From assembly GCA_019915015.1 (NCBI GenBank), contig JAHBBC010000057.1:1-64000 (forward strand): DNA of 64,000 nt. Reading direction: 5' to 3'. Below are positions 1 to 14,300 of the stretch, piece by piece. This DNA comes from Auriscalpium vulgare. Lineage: Eukaryota; Basidiomycota; Agaricomycetes; Russulales; Auriscalpiaceae. Each line of letters begins with the position of its first letter. The first letter of the stretch is position 1. A program made the translations under genes and the position numbers. The notes under the pieces are model-generated. The model did no database searches, had not been told where the DNA came from, and saw only the letters and a program-made list of their open reading frames with translations.

Positions 1-488
1 AGATCATTGGACAGCTTCCCCCAGAGGCGACGTCCTGGGCAGATGACGACTACACTGTGAATAACAGTTTAGGTACGCCATCGTTTGTGGCTACTGCCCC
101 ATCTCCGGCTGATGTTGGTCAGGAGAATAATGTGAATAACATATCAACTACTACGTCGTCTGTTGATCCGGCTAGTATACCCATCCCCATGTCTCGATCT
201 GTAACTCCAATGGACGCATCTGAATAAAGTTATCAGACCGTGGCTCGGTCCTGTGGGGGAGGGTGTAACGCAGGCGCACCTCGTCGTGTGCGCGCCATAG
301 TAGTGGGTCATGTTTGTTGCTGTTTGGATGAAGTCGTAGATAGGCGCGCCTTCCCCTTTTGGGAAGGCATCTTCTTAACTTGTACATCCACTCTACGACT
401 TCGGCATCCATCGATTCGCTTCGAATATACGTGGATTCCGTTCATCCAGAGTGACCAGCAAGTCATCAAGACCACTACTTATTACACC
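1..488. other. no recognisable gene
   Basis: Open frames here are short, lie on both strands, and encode nothing resembling a known domain. The sequence runs into the duplicated segment that starts at 489. I see no RNA gene and no repeat structure of its own. Confidence 0.4.
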
Positions 489-1320
489 GATCGTCTCCTC
501 CAGCTTGCGGTAGCGAGTTCCGGCGGCGAAAAGACAAATAAAGGGTGTCAGAGAGCTCTCAACGAGGAGGAAAGAAGAAGGCCCGACGCCCTGAAACATC
601 GCCCGCGTGGTGGCAACACGTCATGGTGAAGAACGCTCACCATCAATCTGAGCAGAAGGCTTGCGGCGCACCGGGAACAATTGAGGAGGAGTGAGGGGAG
701 CTCCGCGGTGCGAGCGGTGGGTGGGTGGGATGTTGTGTGGGATGGTGTCGACCAGAGACGCGATGGACACTCGCGTGGCTCCTGGGATAAGAACGATCAG
801 AACTGGAGCTAAATCAAAGGAAAAGAACTGCTTTCTTAGACACCTGCAAACCAAAGTAGCCGTCTTTGATACCGTTGGAGAACGACGAGGAGGTGGACTG
901 GGGGAGGTGGCAACAGGTCGAGGACGGAGGAGACAAGCCTCGGGCCGACAAGCCGGCCGGCCTCCGGGATTCGTCTACGCGCAATCGCCAAAGTGACTAG
1001 TGACTCCTCGCACTCATCTGGACCCTCTCACCTCCCAATTCCTCTCCCATGCCCAACCTTCTCTTTTTCTCTGGTCGACAGGCCTAGGTCGACAGTATTC
1101 AGCCCATCGCCGGCATCTACCTACTCACTCATCAACCCCACGACTCTATTTACGTGGCACAACGCTCTCTCCATTGATATCTGCCCATCGTTGACGCTGC
1201 GGGCAGCTGTCGTACAAAAGGATGGGCATAAGACTTTCGGGAAGAAAGCACGTGTTGGTCGTGATGTGGATGCGCCCAAGATGCGCCTAGAGGCCTAGGT
1301 GAGTGCTACGTCACTTATCA
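489..1320. repeat. duplicated segment, copy 1 (uninterrupted)
   Basis: About 830 bp reappears at 15449-15950 and continues at 19141-19436. The two copies match closely from the 'gatcgtctcctccagc' start through the 'gactagtgac' stretch and on to 'aggcctaggtgagtg'. Small indels and substitutions show the copies are not identical. Copy 1 lacks the 3.2 kb transposon found in copy 2, so it shows the empty insertion site. No coding function was recognised; short frames on either strand look fortuitous. It may be a dispersed repeat or the promoter and 5' end of a duplicated gene. Confidence 0.8.
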
Positions 1321-4300
1321 TTTATTGACGAACTTCCTCACCGTGTCTCGCGGACCTCGTCGTCTCAGCAGGACCTCCTGCGCGCAAACTTGGCTCGTGC
1401 GTACCAAGTCCAACCCCCGCGTCCTAGCACATACAACTTGCCATCGCACTGCGCAGGCTGCAGGATCCCAAGCCGGCGATGGCTGTTAGGTGGCGGGGGA
1501 GGAGGGCGAGGACTCGGATGCGCTGTGGCCTCGGTGTCGGGTGGGCCGTGGGACGACATTGGCTGGCCTGCACCCGTCGAGGCCATGGACATATCGTATA
1601 TATTCGATCTGCCTAGCCATGGGGTGATAGAAGCTGAGATTGGTGTGTATGGGTTTCGCTTCGCACTCTCGGACAGCAGTGCAAGACAAGATCATGCGTA
1701 ATTGGCAGAGTGTCCGGCACAAAAATTCCTAGATAACGCGCGCTGCGCCTGCTTAGCTCTGGACGTCCCCCGTCGTGATCACAGCCTTTGCTCGGCCCAC
1801 CGCTGTCCAACACGCCGCCCAAGCTACCAAGGCTCGCAGCGCCGTGCAGGTTGGTTCCCCGAGGGCGTTGCGTGTCGGAAATGCGCCCGGACGGGGAGTG
1901 TGATTTGTGCCAGTGCGCCAGCCGTTGATCCTGAGCAAAGGAAGGATGTTGTCCCGCAAACAGCGGTACGCGTATGCACGGACCCGCTCGTCTCCCCTGA
2001 TTATCAAATCAGCCAGATGATCTCCTCAGTGCACCGGCATGTGGCGGGACATGCGCGCGCGCCGGGGGGAACCAGGCTGCCTCGATCTCGGGGGAAGGAT
2101 GAACGGGGATGCAAGGTGCACGCGGGCGCTCGGCCATAACAGAAGGAAGGAAAACAGCAGTGAACAATATGAAGTGACGATCGACGAGCGAAAACATTGT
2201 TTTTGGGATAGCATAGGAATCGTGCGCGCATGTGCTCGCGCAGCAGCTCTGCTGTTCCCCTCAAGAGCAGAAGCTAGGCATCGTCTCCGCGGCGTAGCAT
2301 CATGCAGCGGCACGCGCGTGCCTGGGATCGATCTGCCCACTTCTTCAAGATGTGAGGGGCGAGGTACGGGGCTGGAGGACAAGCGGGTGCGAGAGTGTCG
2401 AGTACCGAGTCACGGAAACAATGGGATTCTTGCCGTATGAAAACTGGCTGTAGCCTCTCTTTCTCTTACGAGGTGCGGGAAAGTGGTGGGCCTTCAGGCC
2501 TCAGGGCGAAAATAAAAGAGAGAGGATAAAGGAAGCGCACGGCATGTCGAAGTAGATCCGATACGATGTTGCTAGCTGCAAAGAAAATGTCACGATGTGC
2601 GACAATAAGCGTAGGCACGCATACACGCACCCGATCGCGGCCTCTTGGCACTCCTCCGCCGCATGGTAATACCCAGTCTTGCATTTTGAAGTCTCGTAGC
2701 TTGTTTATGGACGAGCGCAAGGCCGAGGAGATGCGGTGCCGGATGGTAGAAGCTGATTGGATAAGTTCGTCAACGGGGGCGATGCAATGCCAATGGGTAT
2801 GTAACTGTTGGTCGAGGAGCGAACTTTGCGTAGGTCAAGGTAGAAGTTCTAGAACGGCGGGTTGGGTGAATGGAAAGCTATGGAAAGGCCCGGGCACAGC
2901 CGCGCTGGACAGCGGACCCCGCATCTGAGGCTGGGCGGACCCCGGGAACCGATGTCGCTTCACCAGAATGGAGTCTTCCACAGCCCTCTGCCTCGTCGAG
3001 TCTGCGACAATTATACTAGGTCAATGGCGACTGTTACTATGCTCTGGGTAGTATCAGTCATTGGTAGAATACGGTACGTAGCCGAGTATCTTATTCGATT
3101 CGACTCGATGACTCACCCGCCGACGGCCGTCGCTATTCCGCATCGGCCACGCGCTCCTTGCGGCCAGAACGAATCAGCATGCCGTCGACTTCAGTGGTCG
3201 TCACAAAGCGCGCGAGCTGCTTCAGTGCTTCTCCCTAGTGGCATTTGCATTGAAAATGAGCAAGACTGTTGAACACGTCGTGCTTCCTCTCTTATCATAT
3301 AGCCACTCGTTTCAGTATCCCGCGACTCTCTCCCTACTCCGGTCCTGGACGTACTTTGCCGTTTGGTCATCCAGTCCGAGGAATTGGGTCCTCTCTGGTC
3401 TTTAACCTGTCTCATCGCCTCGCTCATCCGGAGACTCGCCAACTCATGGTCCCAAACTTCCACCTCGTCGAGATCTGAGCGCTGCCATGGTATACCTGGT
3501 ACGTCCCGCCTCCCTCCTCACACCACACTGCCTATGGCTCACAGAAAACCTCTTTTCCTTCAGGCGGGATCATTTACCAGTCCGCACTCCCGCACGCCTC
3601 CACGCAGCCCGCCTATTGCACCATCCGGCCTTGTGTTCGTACCGCCACCTATGACCCACCCTGCCGCGCATGATCAAGAATGTGCCTGTTTGCACCAACA
3701 GAGACCGGAACCTCGCTGGTACATCGCGTGTTTCCAGGGCTTTGAGCGCGTAGTGGCTTGAGGGACACAGTCAGGTACGGCGGTAAGTATACATCTTCAG
3801 CGGTTCCTAGCGACGCCGCTGACCGTCAAGTTCCACAGAGCACTCGTACCGGTTTTCATGCCCGATGGGAACATGTCCACGCTGATTGGGCGCTGCTGCA
3901 CATCTCATTTCTAGTACGTCGTGGTCGTGAGGTTGCTTTCAAGTTCGTCTAATTGATCGTCCAAGATTTTTAGGACCACGGGTCCTCTGCCTCGTCGCGA
4001 AGTCATAAGAATTGTCCGAAGGCTACGCCCATTAGCGCATGTGCGTCAACAATGCCTGAATTTCGTGCTGATCCGTCCGTTTTTTTGCGCTACTGGCATG
4101 CCAATGTTTAACAGGGACAGTATTCTTGCCTATCCTTCATGCCTCGTGCGTGTTTTTCGGCTCTGTGTCGTTGTGTGCATGGCCACCTTCACGGCTACTC
4201 TCCGATGGTTCGATGCGGACGCCCACCGCAATCCCGGTTCTAATTCTTTTTCGCGGTGGACGCGCTCGTTCATACGACCTCAGATGAACGAGGCGTCGTG

Positions 4301-4984
4301 TCTAGTGTCACGTTAGTACCCATGCGTGTATCGTTATGAGAAGATGCTATACATGCATGCACGTAATCGGAGGACAGGGCGCTTCTGGCTCTCGAATGCA
4401 CGCTACTTGACAGCTCTAGGCACCCGCGTGCGGTCGCGCTGCTCGTGGCTTCTCGAAGAAATTTCTGCAGCTCGCCACCATAAGGGCTCAATCCGGCGAG
4501 AATGATAGCATAAACGAGGAAGAGAGCTATCGCGAGAAGAGCTTAGACCACCCGCCGCGCGCAGGCGAAAGCCGTGGTGCATGTCGCTCGCAAGAGAAAC
4601 CCACTCGACCTGCCGGAGAACGATGAGTGTGCGCCCGAGTGTTTGCCTCGTGTGGGAGTGTACCCCCAGTCTGGCGCCGCATATTGCTGCCGAAGCCAAG
4701 ACAACGATACCCGCACGATTCTAGGAGTACTGCAGGAAGAGAGCGATTGGTGAGTAAATTGCAACACTGACGTGCATGCGCTGTGTGCTCGAGAAGCCAG
4801 AGTAATAGTACGCGGACGCTTGCCTGGCTCGGTGGCCTCATGTGACCAGTTACACATACAACGAACAGGAATGTATACGATGATTCCGACTCGTCGTGCA
4901 AGCGCGAGATGTGAGAAGCCAAGTTTCAACTCATTTTCTTCAGTTATCATCGACAAATCAATTTCTTCTACGCTCAACTCGTCC
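1321..4984. other. non-coding or decayed DNA, nothing recognised
   Basis: GC-rich sequence with only short overlapping frames on both strands. Translations lack known motifs, plausible splice structure or sustained codon bias. It starts just beyond an intron-like GTGAGTG...TTGACGAAC module that recurs at 19415 and 20930. Nothing else can be supported. Confidence 0.35.
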
Positions 4985-5350
4985 CCCTACCGGATTGCAA
5001 GTGCCGCAAATGTCCCAAACTCCATCCAAATCTTCCCCTGTAAGAAGACACGGACATCAGCAATCAAAACCATCATGCTGCTGAAACACTTAGATACAAA
5101 ACATACTTCGGACGGAATTTCCACAGTTGACATTTACAAATCACGTTGTTCTATTCCCAAGTCTAAACCCTACCGGATCATGACGTGAGCAAACACGCCA
5201 TGATTCTGTCAAATCGATATCTGTAAGAACATATGTACATCAGCAATCAAAAGGCTGGGGCTGCTGAAGCACTTAGATACAAAACGTACGCTCGATGTGA
5301 CGCCATGATCTTAAAAACAGACCAGGCAGCGGAACTTTAGTATTCGATTG
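4985..5350. repeat. 183 bp tandem duplication
   Basis: Two adjacent units are offset by 183 bp. The word 'ccctaccggat' is at 4985 and 5168, 'acatcagcaatcaaaa' at 5054 and 5237, and 'cacttagatacaaaac' at 5087 and 5270. The best conserved core is 5038-5104 against 5221-5287. The units have diverged elsewhere, so the duplication is not recent. No gene function is evident; each unit holds GTAAGA-type donor-like words, so a duplicated intron-exon module is possible. Confidence 0.7.
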
Positions 5351-8300
5351 GACTGGTTCAAACGTTAACACAAGAACTCACCGATCATTGCACGTCCGTG
5401 AATGATTTGGGCCACAAACCATCAGGTTATGCATCCTGGAAACTGTACAAGTTGGGTCTTGGCACTGGATTGCACTTATATCAGTGCACTACACAAGGAG
5501 AATTTCAAACGCACGTCCGTCATAGTGCCAGCCGGGATCTATTATGTGTGTGACCATGGATCCACGAAACAGGCAGTGTTGAAAGATACTCACCTGCTCA
5601 TTAGTTGGGCTGCTGTTGCAACCGCAGGGTATGTAATCATATTGTATACTGTATCACGTCGGTAAGAATGAATGTAGCGATACAACATGAGAGAAGGTTC
5701 GACAAAGAACTTACTAATGAATAGCACACATGTTCAGCTTTGAGATTTCGATGATTCTATAGTCTTGCAAAGAGATCGCTGTATGAAGCGCAAGAAATTG
5801 AGTGCAGGTCAAGCGTCGAGGAGGCAGGGCTTATATACCTCTCAGAAGGTGCCTCCGGCATCGTCTCAGCACCGCATATGAGCTCATCGCGGCACCTCCT
5901 GCGAGAGCGGGTGCAGAGGAGGCCATCCTCCGAGCCGTTGTGCGGCCCTCAACGTTGAGAATAGACCGCGTCCGAGCGCCAGCGCCCACCCTCCGCCGTC
6001 AGTGCAGAACGCCTGCCACCGTGGCCCTTGTTCCGCGTTCGGCTTCGTGTCAGTCGCACCGCACCCTACCCTCGCAGCCACGCAAAAGTCGAGGAGGGCC
6101 GCATACAAGGTCCGACAGAACGGCCTCGAGAGCTGAGAATTGATGCGCGTGTAGCGCAGTCGGCCACGGGCATCTATCCATCAGCGCGGCACAAACTATA
6201 GGACCACCGATACCCGGACAGCCACGCACATAGAAGTACTCCACAGCGGCACATACGAGCCGTTTCACAGGAAGCGCAATTCACCGTCGCCATTGAACCA
6301 TATCGCCGTTGAGCCATCCCCTCCCCCAAACCGCGACGGGGAACCGGCTGTAAACAGTCGGTTGACAGCCTAGGAGATGTGAATACAGATTGCATGAAAC
6401 ACACGCAGTTCGCCCGTTAGCACAGTTGCAGCGCAAACCCCATCGCCCTCGTGAATTTCCTGACACCTGCTGGCACCTACGCGACCAGTAGACGGGCAAC
6501 TGCGTCGAGGGCACGCGCTAGGGCGCTGACAGCCGTCATCGTGTCGTGCGCAGCGGCTCGTGATGCATTCTACCGCAGCCCATTTCCTTGTACGACGTCA
6601 ATACCACTCACGCTGAGGAAAGTGGGCCGCGACGTACGGCTCTCGGAAGCAGAGAACAGCGCGAGCGTTCCTCCACCCGCTGTCAGCGAACGCATCAAGG
6701 GCATCCGCAGTGACGTGCCGCCACCGGCGTCCAGGTTGCTGCGTCTAGCTCTGGACAGGTTGCAGAGCACGGCGGCAACGGAGGGGAAGTGGGAAGTGGG
6801 ACGGCGTGCAGCCCGTGGCTCATCAAGAAGAGGAGTAAGCACTGCGAGTTAGCGCATAGGATCAAAGGCAGCCTATTGTGTCGACAGACGTGTAACTCGA
6901 ACCGGTCTGATGATGCGCAGAGTGGCCGGACCCGGGAGACATGTATGTGGCGCGCGTTGACATGCTAAAACAAACTGAGATATGTCATCTTCTGCTTCTT
7001 ACCGTTGTACTGGACACAGCGAGATCCGCGCCGCATGTCGCCTAACGCTGACACGGGTGGCCTGGTTTCGAAACAACGCAAGGAACGCGGGGCATGTGCT
7101 GTGGTGTGCGGCCTTCTTAATTCAAGCTTAGCAGACGCCGGGGCGGCGTCAACCTCTGGTTGTGGAAGCAACAGATAGAAGCCGGCGCACATCAGCCATC
7201 TACCAGCGCAGAACGTAACCAGGCACAGTCACGATCTACCAGGCCAGTGCCGCGAGCCATAGCTATCCAAACGGTGCGCTTGCAGACGCGTCTATCCCGC
7301 AGATGGTGGAGCCCGGAGAGCGCAGCGGCAGCACCACGGAAAGAGGGACAGAGGCCTCGCGTGCGCATATCTCGCGGCCCATCACGAGTAGACGCGCAAA
7401 ATCAGGAGGCTTTATCGTATAGACGCTGCAGTTGAACCGGTCTGCAAGCTCCACGGATGGCGCGGGCTATGATCAGGCCCCGGGAAACGGTACAGGCGGC
7501 CTGCGAGAAATATAACTTGAAGAATTAGATGCACGGGTGGGAATATAATGCGAGAACAAAATAAAGCGCATGCACAAGGCAGCGCTTGCGCCGTAGCCGC
7601 CCTGAGCTTCTCGAGTGTGCGAATGATTTGGGGACAATGGATAACGAAATCATAGCTGCGGTGTGTACTGCATCGAGAATGGCCGGAAATAGTAGTCCCA
7701 TCGTGGTGGTGGAAGCGTAGAGCAGCTGGGAGGAAGGGCACAAGCCTGGCAACAGGATGAGCTGAGAGCCCAAGTAAGAACGAACGGGGCACCTGCGTTA
7801 ACACAATACTGATCGCGAAGCGGGAGGATGGCGGCAATTGGGGATTATTCTCCGAGGCTGCTTTGACCAACTCGTCGAGGTGAGAGTAACTGACTCGCCG
7901 AGGCAAGAATCATCAAACTCGAACTGGGGGCGATGCGATGACGAACCCCATCCCGGACCCCGGAGACCGTGGTCCTGCTCTCCGCCGACCCTTTCTCACC
8001 GACAACCACACCTGCAGTATCCAAGCTCCCAGCAGACTACTTTGACAGAATCCTGCGTAGCTTGGCCCAAGAAATCGCAACTGGTCGCCGGCGGAAAGGA
8101 CTCGGTGTTTGACACGGTGTGTGCGTGCGCGACACTGCTGCACCTTCCCACTCTCTGCTGATCCGGATCCGCCAGCCCTCCTCTTCCTCTTTTTGCGCCA
8201 TAGACGCACCTGATACATGCCGCTGAATCCGTGAGACGGCGAGGATGCATAGGTGAGTGGTCTTTTTCTTCGAAGAACTCCGCCGTTGACGCGTCGTCAT

Positions 8301-11300
8301 CGGATAGCCCATCGCCCATCCTCCTCCAAGTCTCATCGAATCCTCAGAACGTCGCTCGGCGTTGACCCAGCCTCGTAGGAGCACTCGGTTGTTATATGAG
8401 GGCGATTTGTTTGAAATACACCACACCGAGAGCAGGTACGGCACGTCACTTCCAGGCACGACATTTTCATTCACAGACATTCCTACAGAGGTGCTCCCCC
8501 TCGCTCGGCATTCTGCTTGATATAGCGCATTGCTCAATCACCGTGGTCTAGTTCTGCGCCATATCTTCACCACCTACCCTGCTATGCCGCGTCGACATCC
8601 ATCTGTCCCCAGCCTGCTATTTTCTTGGCCTCGTCTTCTGCGCCTTCCTCGTTGGCATCGCCAACGATCCACCGTGCGCCAAACACCCGCCATTCTACCA
8701 TCCGCCCTCCCGGAAGCTCGGATCTTTCATCACGGGGCCGCCAGCACAAACCGCATCAACACCGAGGAGGAGCTGCGTCAACTACGACGAGCTTGGCCTC
8801 GTCGATCTGCAGAGGAGGATGAAGTGGGCCGCGAGACTTCGCTCGAGGAAGGGATGGTATGCTTCCTTGCCCAAGTTCTCTTCGAGCGCACACTCACCAG
8901 CTTAATGCGCTGCCGCTCGCATAGGTAGGGCATTTGGGCGGCTTTTGCTCCGCCGCGTACGGGAGGCTGAATCGCCCATCGCGCAACCACCAGACTCCGA
9001 CGACGCAACGTCAGCGTCAGCTGGCTGGGTATGTGCGCTCCATCATACCCCCGGTGATGTCAAATTAAATTTTCCTGCGAACAACCTATACCAGATACCG
9101 CCGTTTTCTCTCCGCCTCCCCTCGATTATTCGCTCGCTCGCCCACCCGCTCCGGCCCCGTATCTCCATCCTCACCTTCTCGGACCTTTAGATCAGCCCAA
9201 GCTCGCGCGTGCCGTGGTACGATGATAAGATGCGAGGGACACAATCGCAGGAGTGCAAATATGATGAGGAGAGGCGAACGGGCTCTTGCGGTTGGCGCGT
9301 TGACGCGGTATCACACGAAGTCGGCGACTATTTTTGCCTTAATCCGTAGCTGACTAGTATATGCGATAGGCTTTCTTCTCGCGTGCATTCTGGATCTACG
9401 GTGCGCTTCCTCTATGCTCGTTTTGTTTTGTCTTGTTCTTCTTTTCCTTCTGGATGCACGCCGCCGCTCGCTGTGGGTGGGACAGCACTGTCATTTCTTC
9501 CCATCCATTCCCGTGTTGCGCGTTCTTTCCCTGGAGCACAGTTTCTCCATCCCCACCTCTTGATGTCCCATCGATCCAAAGCGTTCGCTTTCCGTATCTC
9601 GCTGTCACGCAGAAGATCCGGGAACATCACTTTACTGTGGGGAAGAAGGCGGGGCGTATAGGCGTGTGGGTCCATGTACGCCCAACGGGCTGGAATTTGC
9701 ATGCATCATTCTTTCCCAGCATGCGAGAATCTTCGTTGGCTGTGTTTTCGAGGGGTGAGGGTGCTGTGGCCTTTCTTTACTCGTTGAACCTGCTGCTTTC
9801 TCAGGCTGCCTTCACTCGCTGCCTCACGTTAGTACGCTCGCTTTTGAGCACCGGACCTTCATCAACCCCGCACCCTGAAGCGCATGTCTTCAGCTCAAGC
9901 GGACGGCGTGCCCAGGACGGTGCCTTGCTGAGGAGACGATGGCATTGGATGTCCGTATGGGGGAGCGTGCTCGCAGGATCGCCGGGATCATGATCGATCC
10001 CCAGTTTGCCTCTTTGACAAGCCAACATCGGAGTACAATATACGGGACGACTACCGACCGCACCCTTCGATCTTGTCAGCTTGGAGCCAATACGAAGCAC
10101 TCGTTCACCTGGATACCCTCGCGGCGCTCGCATGGACATGGTCAGCTAGCTATCCACTCCCGTCGCCAACACGATCTGCGCTGCGCGACGCTCGCAGGCC
10201 GGCAAGTCGGCTTGTTGCCCGCTGCTCGCCCGGGTGACTGTATTTCAAGGCCGGGCAAGTTGAGCGTGCTGTGCATGGGGAGTCGGCGGTGACCCGTCCC
10301 CAAGAGCACAGGACCGGGGGTACCCTCCATCCTTCCCTGTACCGTACGCATTACTTCTGTACCTTCCTGTGAATAACAGCCATTGTGATTACCTGCGCGC
10401 GCATGCGATGCGGCCACGACAATCTGGGGCCGACATGCGCAATTATCGAACTATATGCGCTAGCTGGATCGAACGCACACATGCTTCGCGAGAGCATACA
10501 AACGGTACTTAAAGGAGACCATCAACTCGAAGCGAGTCGAGCCGCGGTACATCGTATACGACCGATGATGCGAAAATACCTAGATAGCTTCCACCCCAGT
10601 CCAGGACCGGAAGTCATAAACGGCCTGCGAGCCCTTGTTGCCGTGTTACGGGGTTCCATGGCCGTCGTCTCCCGATGTGCGACCGTCCTTTGGATATTGG
10701 GCGACTTTGTTGGTCCGCGTCGTCGCGCAGAGCCTGTCCGTGGGCGAGCGCGGGGGTACTTTGCATGTCTGGTCACTTTGTTCGCCTAGATGGAATCGAA
10801 TGGTCATACGCGCGCAGGCCACGGGTAGGGATCGCGCAGGGCGTTCCGGAGGAACTTGACATTCAGAGAATGTCAGAATCGCGGTCGGCGGCTGGTAGAA
10901 CGCCCCACGCACCTCTATGTCTATCCCCTGCCCTTGGTCGCGGGGAGCGGGGTGCGCTGTCGTCCTCGTGGTTATGCACGGAACCTGCGTTGGCGAGTCG
11001 GTGGAGGGGTTAGTTAGCGTAGAGCGTGTGCTAGGGTCGGCCGACGGCCGTAGTGACGTGCACGGTGAGAAGGCGAAGAAAGAGGGCGATTTCGATGGAC
11101 TAGGAGTTGGTCTGTTAGACGCAGAACAGGAAGCGAGGGTCTGTGGAAAGCGCGCCTCGTTGTATATGGGCGCTGCGCCGGCCCAGGGATAAAAGAGCGC
11201 TCAACTCATTGTCCGCTTCTCCGGCTCGCGTGAGTCCACTCTTTGCGCCGCACACCTGGAAATTGTAGCGGCAAAGAAACCAGCAGCGGTTCCCTTCGAC

Positions 11301-14300
11301 GTCGGGCCTCGAGAAACCGGCGTGCCCATCTTGAGCAAATGAGTGAGCGCAGCACGAGGCTTCTGGCCTTCAGTACCTAGAAGCATATACAGGATGATGG
11401 TGAGCGCGTGTAGCAAGGGACGCGCGGAGACGTACTGTGGCCGCTGCGAGACTGACGTGCCGCGGAGCGATAGGACAGTAGCGCGCGAGGAGGGCAAATT
11501 CGTTGTCGGCACATCGTCTGCCGCGCCACAGTGGGCTTCAGTGATTCCGCTCGCTAGCGTAAAGCTCGAAGAGCATCCTAGCAATAGAATCTATGAGAGA
11601 TGCGGGAGGCGGTTTGCGCGTGGAGGATCGTTCTGGTGGTCAAGACGACAAGATGATGTTTGGCGCTGGCGCGCGCTGTTTGGCGCCCGTGCCTTCTTCC
11701 TTCCTCCACGTCGAGCGCTCTCCCTCAGCTCTGGCTGGACGTTCGATCTTCAATATTAAGCTCCAGATGCTGAGGCAACCCGGATTACAGGACGTATACA
11801 GCAGAGCAACGGACCCATATCGCTCGAGAAAATGGTGCTCGGTACGTGGCGAGCCTCTTCTTCCTCGCTCACATCGCTGACCATCGAGCGGCCCTTTTCA
11901 CACCTGCAGACCAAACATGCACCTGGGAACCTGACAATTAGAATCTAGAGCCCGACGAACGCGATCGCGCTACGACGGACGACGTTATGGCCATATACGG
12001 GGTATGAAGGCGAATCAAGACGGGCATGTGTTCCGAATGCGCTCTCCCTTCTTTCCTTCCTTGCTCGCACCTCTCTTCTTCCGCATTGCCTTCAGACTCG
12101 AGGAAACCGCGTGCGTATGCGTTTCTCTAAGGCGCGCGTCACCTCTCATCAGGATGCTTCCTGCAGTTCACTTCATCTTGGTCCCGTTCGCAGGCCATCT
12201 TCCTAGCCGACTCTTCTCAAGCTCTCCTCGGGCTCCCTGCGGAACAACATGGCGCGTCCTACTCCTGGGGAGACGGGTGGCAAAGGGCCAATGTACGCTG
12301 CGGAACAATCCTCATGGGTGCGCTCGCTCGGCCTGCTGGGCGCTCGTTCAAGGTTCAAGACGCCAACGCATCATCCAAGACGCTATTTGGCGACAGCGCA
12401 CAGCGCATCGTACTCGCGCGGCTTTCTCGAGACGAGGAACAACAGCGATACGTCCGAGCGTAATGCCCTCGATGACCAGCCCCGCCAGCGCTATCTGCTG
12501 TCTCCATGAAATGAAGATACGGACGCCCTCCTCGACCGCCCGCATCACCCGATATCGTCCCGCGCGCGCCCGCTCGGTCCGCCATCTGTTCATCCCGACG
12601 ACCGCAGCCCAGTTGTATAGTACGGCGCACTACTCATCGCACCAACACGCCGGAGCTTGCCTACGTCCGATTCCTGCTCTTTCGCTCCGTGTGGACGCTT
12701 ATGATTGAACCCGTTTTTCTTTGCAGCTTTTCTCATATGCAACATTTCTCGTCGCGCCAAGCAGCACAATCGCGACCGTCGCCGCGCGAGCGATGAAAAC
12801 AAGCTGTTCAAAGCCGTCTGGTTTTAGACTGCCCTCAACCCGGAAACGTAAAGGCCCTTCGCGTGCGTATAGGTGAATATGCCCTCTCTGCGACGCATGT
12901 CTCATTCTGAACGCAGCGCGTCCTCCAGAGACGGGAGCAATGGCAAGAAGTCCGTGCCGGCCGCATCCGTTTGACGAGCTCGCCCCACGGAACAATGCGG
13001 CGCACGGATCTCTGTCTCCAAGACAGTGGGCGGAGAATTCCGATGCGGTGTGCTGCGAAGGAAGGAATCATGGGCTGCCAGGCCTTGCAGCCGGGCCTTC
13101 ATCGAAATCCCCGGTCTGCGCGTCAACTCCTGCTAACATTGGACCCTTCACGACGAGATTGCATTGACAGGCCGCATTGACGCTGGCGGGTTGCTGTGGA
13201 CGTTTGGTCGCTCGCTCGGCGCTGATCGATGACGGGCGCCGCGGTAGTGAGCAGATCTAGAGGGATACGTACCTGGCCAACGCGATATGGTCGTGGGATG
13301 TAACCCGTCGTGTTCAATTAACTGTACTTACACAAGGGTGCGCATCGTGTACAGCGGCTGGTCCGGCATTGACGACAAGGGAGGGCAGCGAACTTGGTTC
13401 ATTGCGTTGAGCGAGCGGGCCAGTCGAAGACGGCATTCGCCGCGCACCTGCGCCTGTCGATTCTGCTGTACGTTCCATTTCCTTGCAATCCACAGCACCT
13501 ACCGCGATAGCATGATCCTTATGACAATATTGATGTGCGGGCAGGCAGAGAGGTCGAAGTCGAGGTTGACGAGGTGCGCGAGCTCGTTTGCAAGAGGAGA
13601 CCCCAGCAGGCACCAATTTGCCGGCCACGTGCCGCCGACGCGTCCGCGCGACGCTTTGGCTGGTACCAAACACAGGCCGCGCGCATATAAGGCCCGCGCA
13701 TCCTCTGCTGCTCTCCATCTGCTTTCTCCTCCCACCACATCGCACGATGCCCCAGCGGACCCAGCCCCTGCTCCTTGCCCAGGACGCGTCCTCATCATGG
13801 CCCTTTGTCCAGTTGCACTGCGAGAATGTACGTTGCCTGCAACTACAGGGTGCTTCTGTCACTCACCGATGGGCTACACAACCGATCAAGCTATCCCCTC
13901 TTACAGCGGATGAAAGAAGGCAGTATCAGCGCCCGCAGGAACACCTCGACGTAAGACCCTGACCACTCGGCAAGAGAAGCGTAGTCGAAGTCGTACGAGG
14001 AGATGAGGCGCAACAGCGGGAGCGGCATCGCACGGCCCTCGAGTTGCTGGTGAGTCCGTCCGAGTCCGAGTCGCCCCTGTTCTTCCAGATCCTGACAAGC
14101 CGCGCAGACCTCTCGGCACGGACATGCTAAACGTTGAGAACATGCGGTCGATGAGTTCTGGCTAGCAATGGTATTTCGCTTCTTTTGTGCAATGACATGT
14201 TAGGCTGACACTCGGGCGCAGACATCGGATTCTCGCATCATCTGAGGAGAGCTTGCGTGATAGAAGGGCTATGTATGCGTATTCATGCTCTCGTGGTCAC

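Noticed and set aside
12004..12708. A 234-codon frame as a gene
   Set aside because: Arg/Ser/Thr-rich with no motif, opposed by open frames on the other strand, and no splice continuation; usual for GC-rich non-coding DNA.
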